From: Eubacteriales Family XIII. Incertae Sedis bacterium
Lineage (GTDB): Bacteria; Bacillota; Clostridia; Peptostreptococcales; Anaerovoracaceae
DNA: 5,905 nt
Assembly: GCA_031283865.1 (NCBI GenBank)
Contig: JAITAX010000037.1
Span: 1-5,905 of the forward strand
Direction: 5' to 3'
The translations under genes were made by a program, and so were the position numbers. Under the pieces are notes generated by a model. It was not told the DNA's origin and did no database searches. It worked only from the letters and a program-made list of their open reading frames with translations. This document shows, in pieces, positions 5,838 through 5,905 of this stretch (positions within the stretch are counted from its first letter, which is position 1; each line of letters starts with the position of its first letter).

Positions 5838-5842
5838 AGGAG
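5838..5842 (+). promoter_or_regulatory. Strong ribosome binding site of the right-edge gene
   Basis: AGGAG lies 6 bases before the ATG at 5849, an ideal spacing. It supports this start over ATG 5821, which is in another frame giving an arginine-rich product, and over the in-frame TTG 5777. Confidence 0.65.
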
Positions 5843-5848
5843 CGCGAC

Positions 5849-5905
5849 ATGGAAGAAAACGAACAAGCCGACCGGCTGCTGCCCTATGGGCGCACGGTGC
5901 AAACG
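5849..5905 (+). CDS. Start of an unidentified gene, cut by the right edge
   Basis: Only 19 codons are visible, giving a hydrophilic, acidic N-terminus (MEENEQADRLLPYGRTVQT) without a signal peptide or membrane segment. I do not recognise a family. The start is supported by AGGAG 6 bases upstream. The frame stays open upstream to a stop at 5726-5728, and a TTG at 5777 with GGGGA before it would add 24 residues (ISTRPKRAKQ and onward), so a longer form is possible. Position after the BTAD regulator and a candidate SARP operator suggests that it is the regulator's target, and its full sequence would reveal what the regulator controls. Confidence 0.6.
   Translation, partial: MEENEQADRLLPYGRTVQT

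Larger units (their letters stand above)
5540..5848. other. 309-base intergenic control region downstream of the BTAD regulator
   Basis: Bases 5540-5622 are GC-rich with an imperfect hairpin (5588-5622) but no T run. Bases 5623-5702 are AT-rich and hold an 11-bp direct repeat and a TATAAT box. Bases 5703-5848 would be the leader of the next gene, with a strong hairpin and a 9-base tandem repeat. No convincing gene is seen on the minus strand. Confidence 0.65.

Noticed and set aside
5578..5902. Two overlapping minus-strand open frames in the right intergenic region
   Set aside because: They cross the AT-rich promoter region and tandem repeat, have no recognisable motif and no convincing ribosome site. 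They could only be revived by conservation in relatives.

Overview
The window is a GC-rich (roughly 60% or more) stretch with tightly packed genes on the + strand and short AT-rich control regions. The AT-rich promoters have recognisable -35/-10 boxes. That pattern, strong AGGAG-type ribosome sites, a short MntR/DtxR-like regulator and a BTAD-family regulator together suggest a GC-rich member of the Clostridia, perhaps an uncultured gut lineage. This is an inference; no rRNA or other marker gene is present.

Bases 2-3905 hold the end of an apparent metal-uptake operon: a permease cut by the left edge, a second paralogous permease, a MacB/LolD-type ATPase, a small lipoprotein with a covalent-FMN attachment motif, and a MntR/DtxR-family metal-responsive repressor. 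The order permease-permease-ATPase next to redox proteins resembles the accessory genes of P19/FTR1-type ferrous iron uptake loci (for example the Campylobacter p19 locus). The P19, FTR1 and DUF2318 partners would lie left of the window and are not seen. The likely picture is a two-permease ABC machine working with a surface flavoprotein that moves electrons, with expression set by cytoplasmic Fe or Mn.

Bases 3906-4300 are non-coding: a GC-rich stretch, a probable terminator usable in both directions, an AT-rich block with inverted and direct repeats, and a near-consensus promoter (TTGAAA, 17 bp, TATAAT). This promoter drives a 412-residue regulator at 4301-5539 with an OmpR-like winged helix, a BTAD domain as in Streptomyces SARP activators, and a C-terminal domain resembling a degenerate GGDEF domain.

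Bases 5540-5848 are a second control region. A TATAAT box lacks a well-spaced -35 hexamer. Instead, two copies of GT(T/G)ACCAAA lie 11 bp apart, and the downstream heptamer ends 8 bp before the -10 box, which is the architecture known for SARP-activated promoters. This suggests that the adjacent BTAD protein activates the next gene. A leader hairpin follows, and that gene starts at 5849 and runs off the right edge. This regulator-operator pair is the most interesting part of the window.
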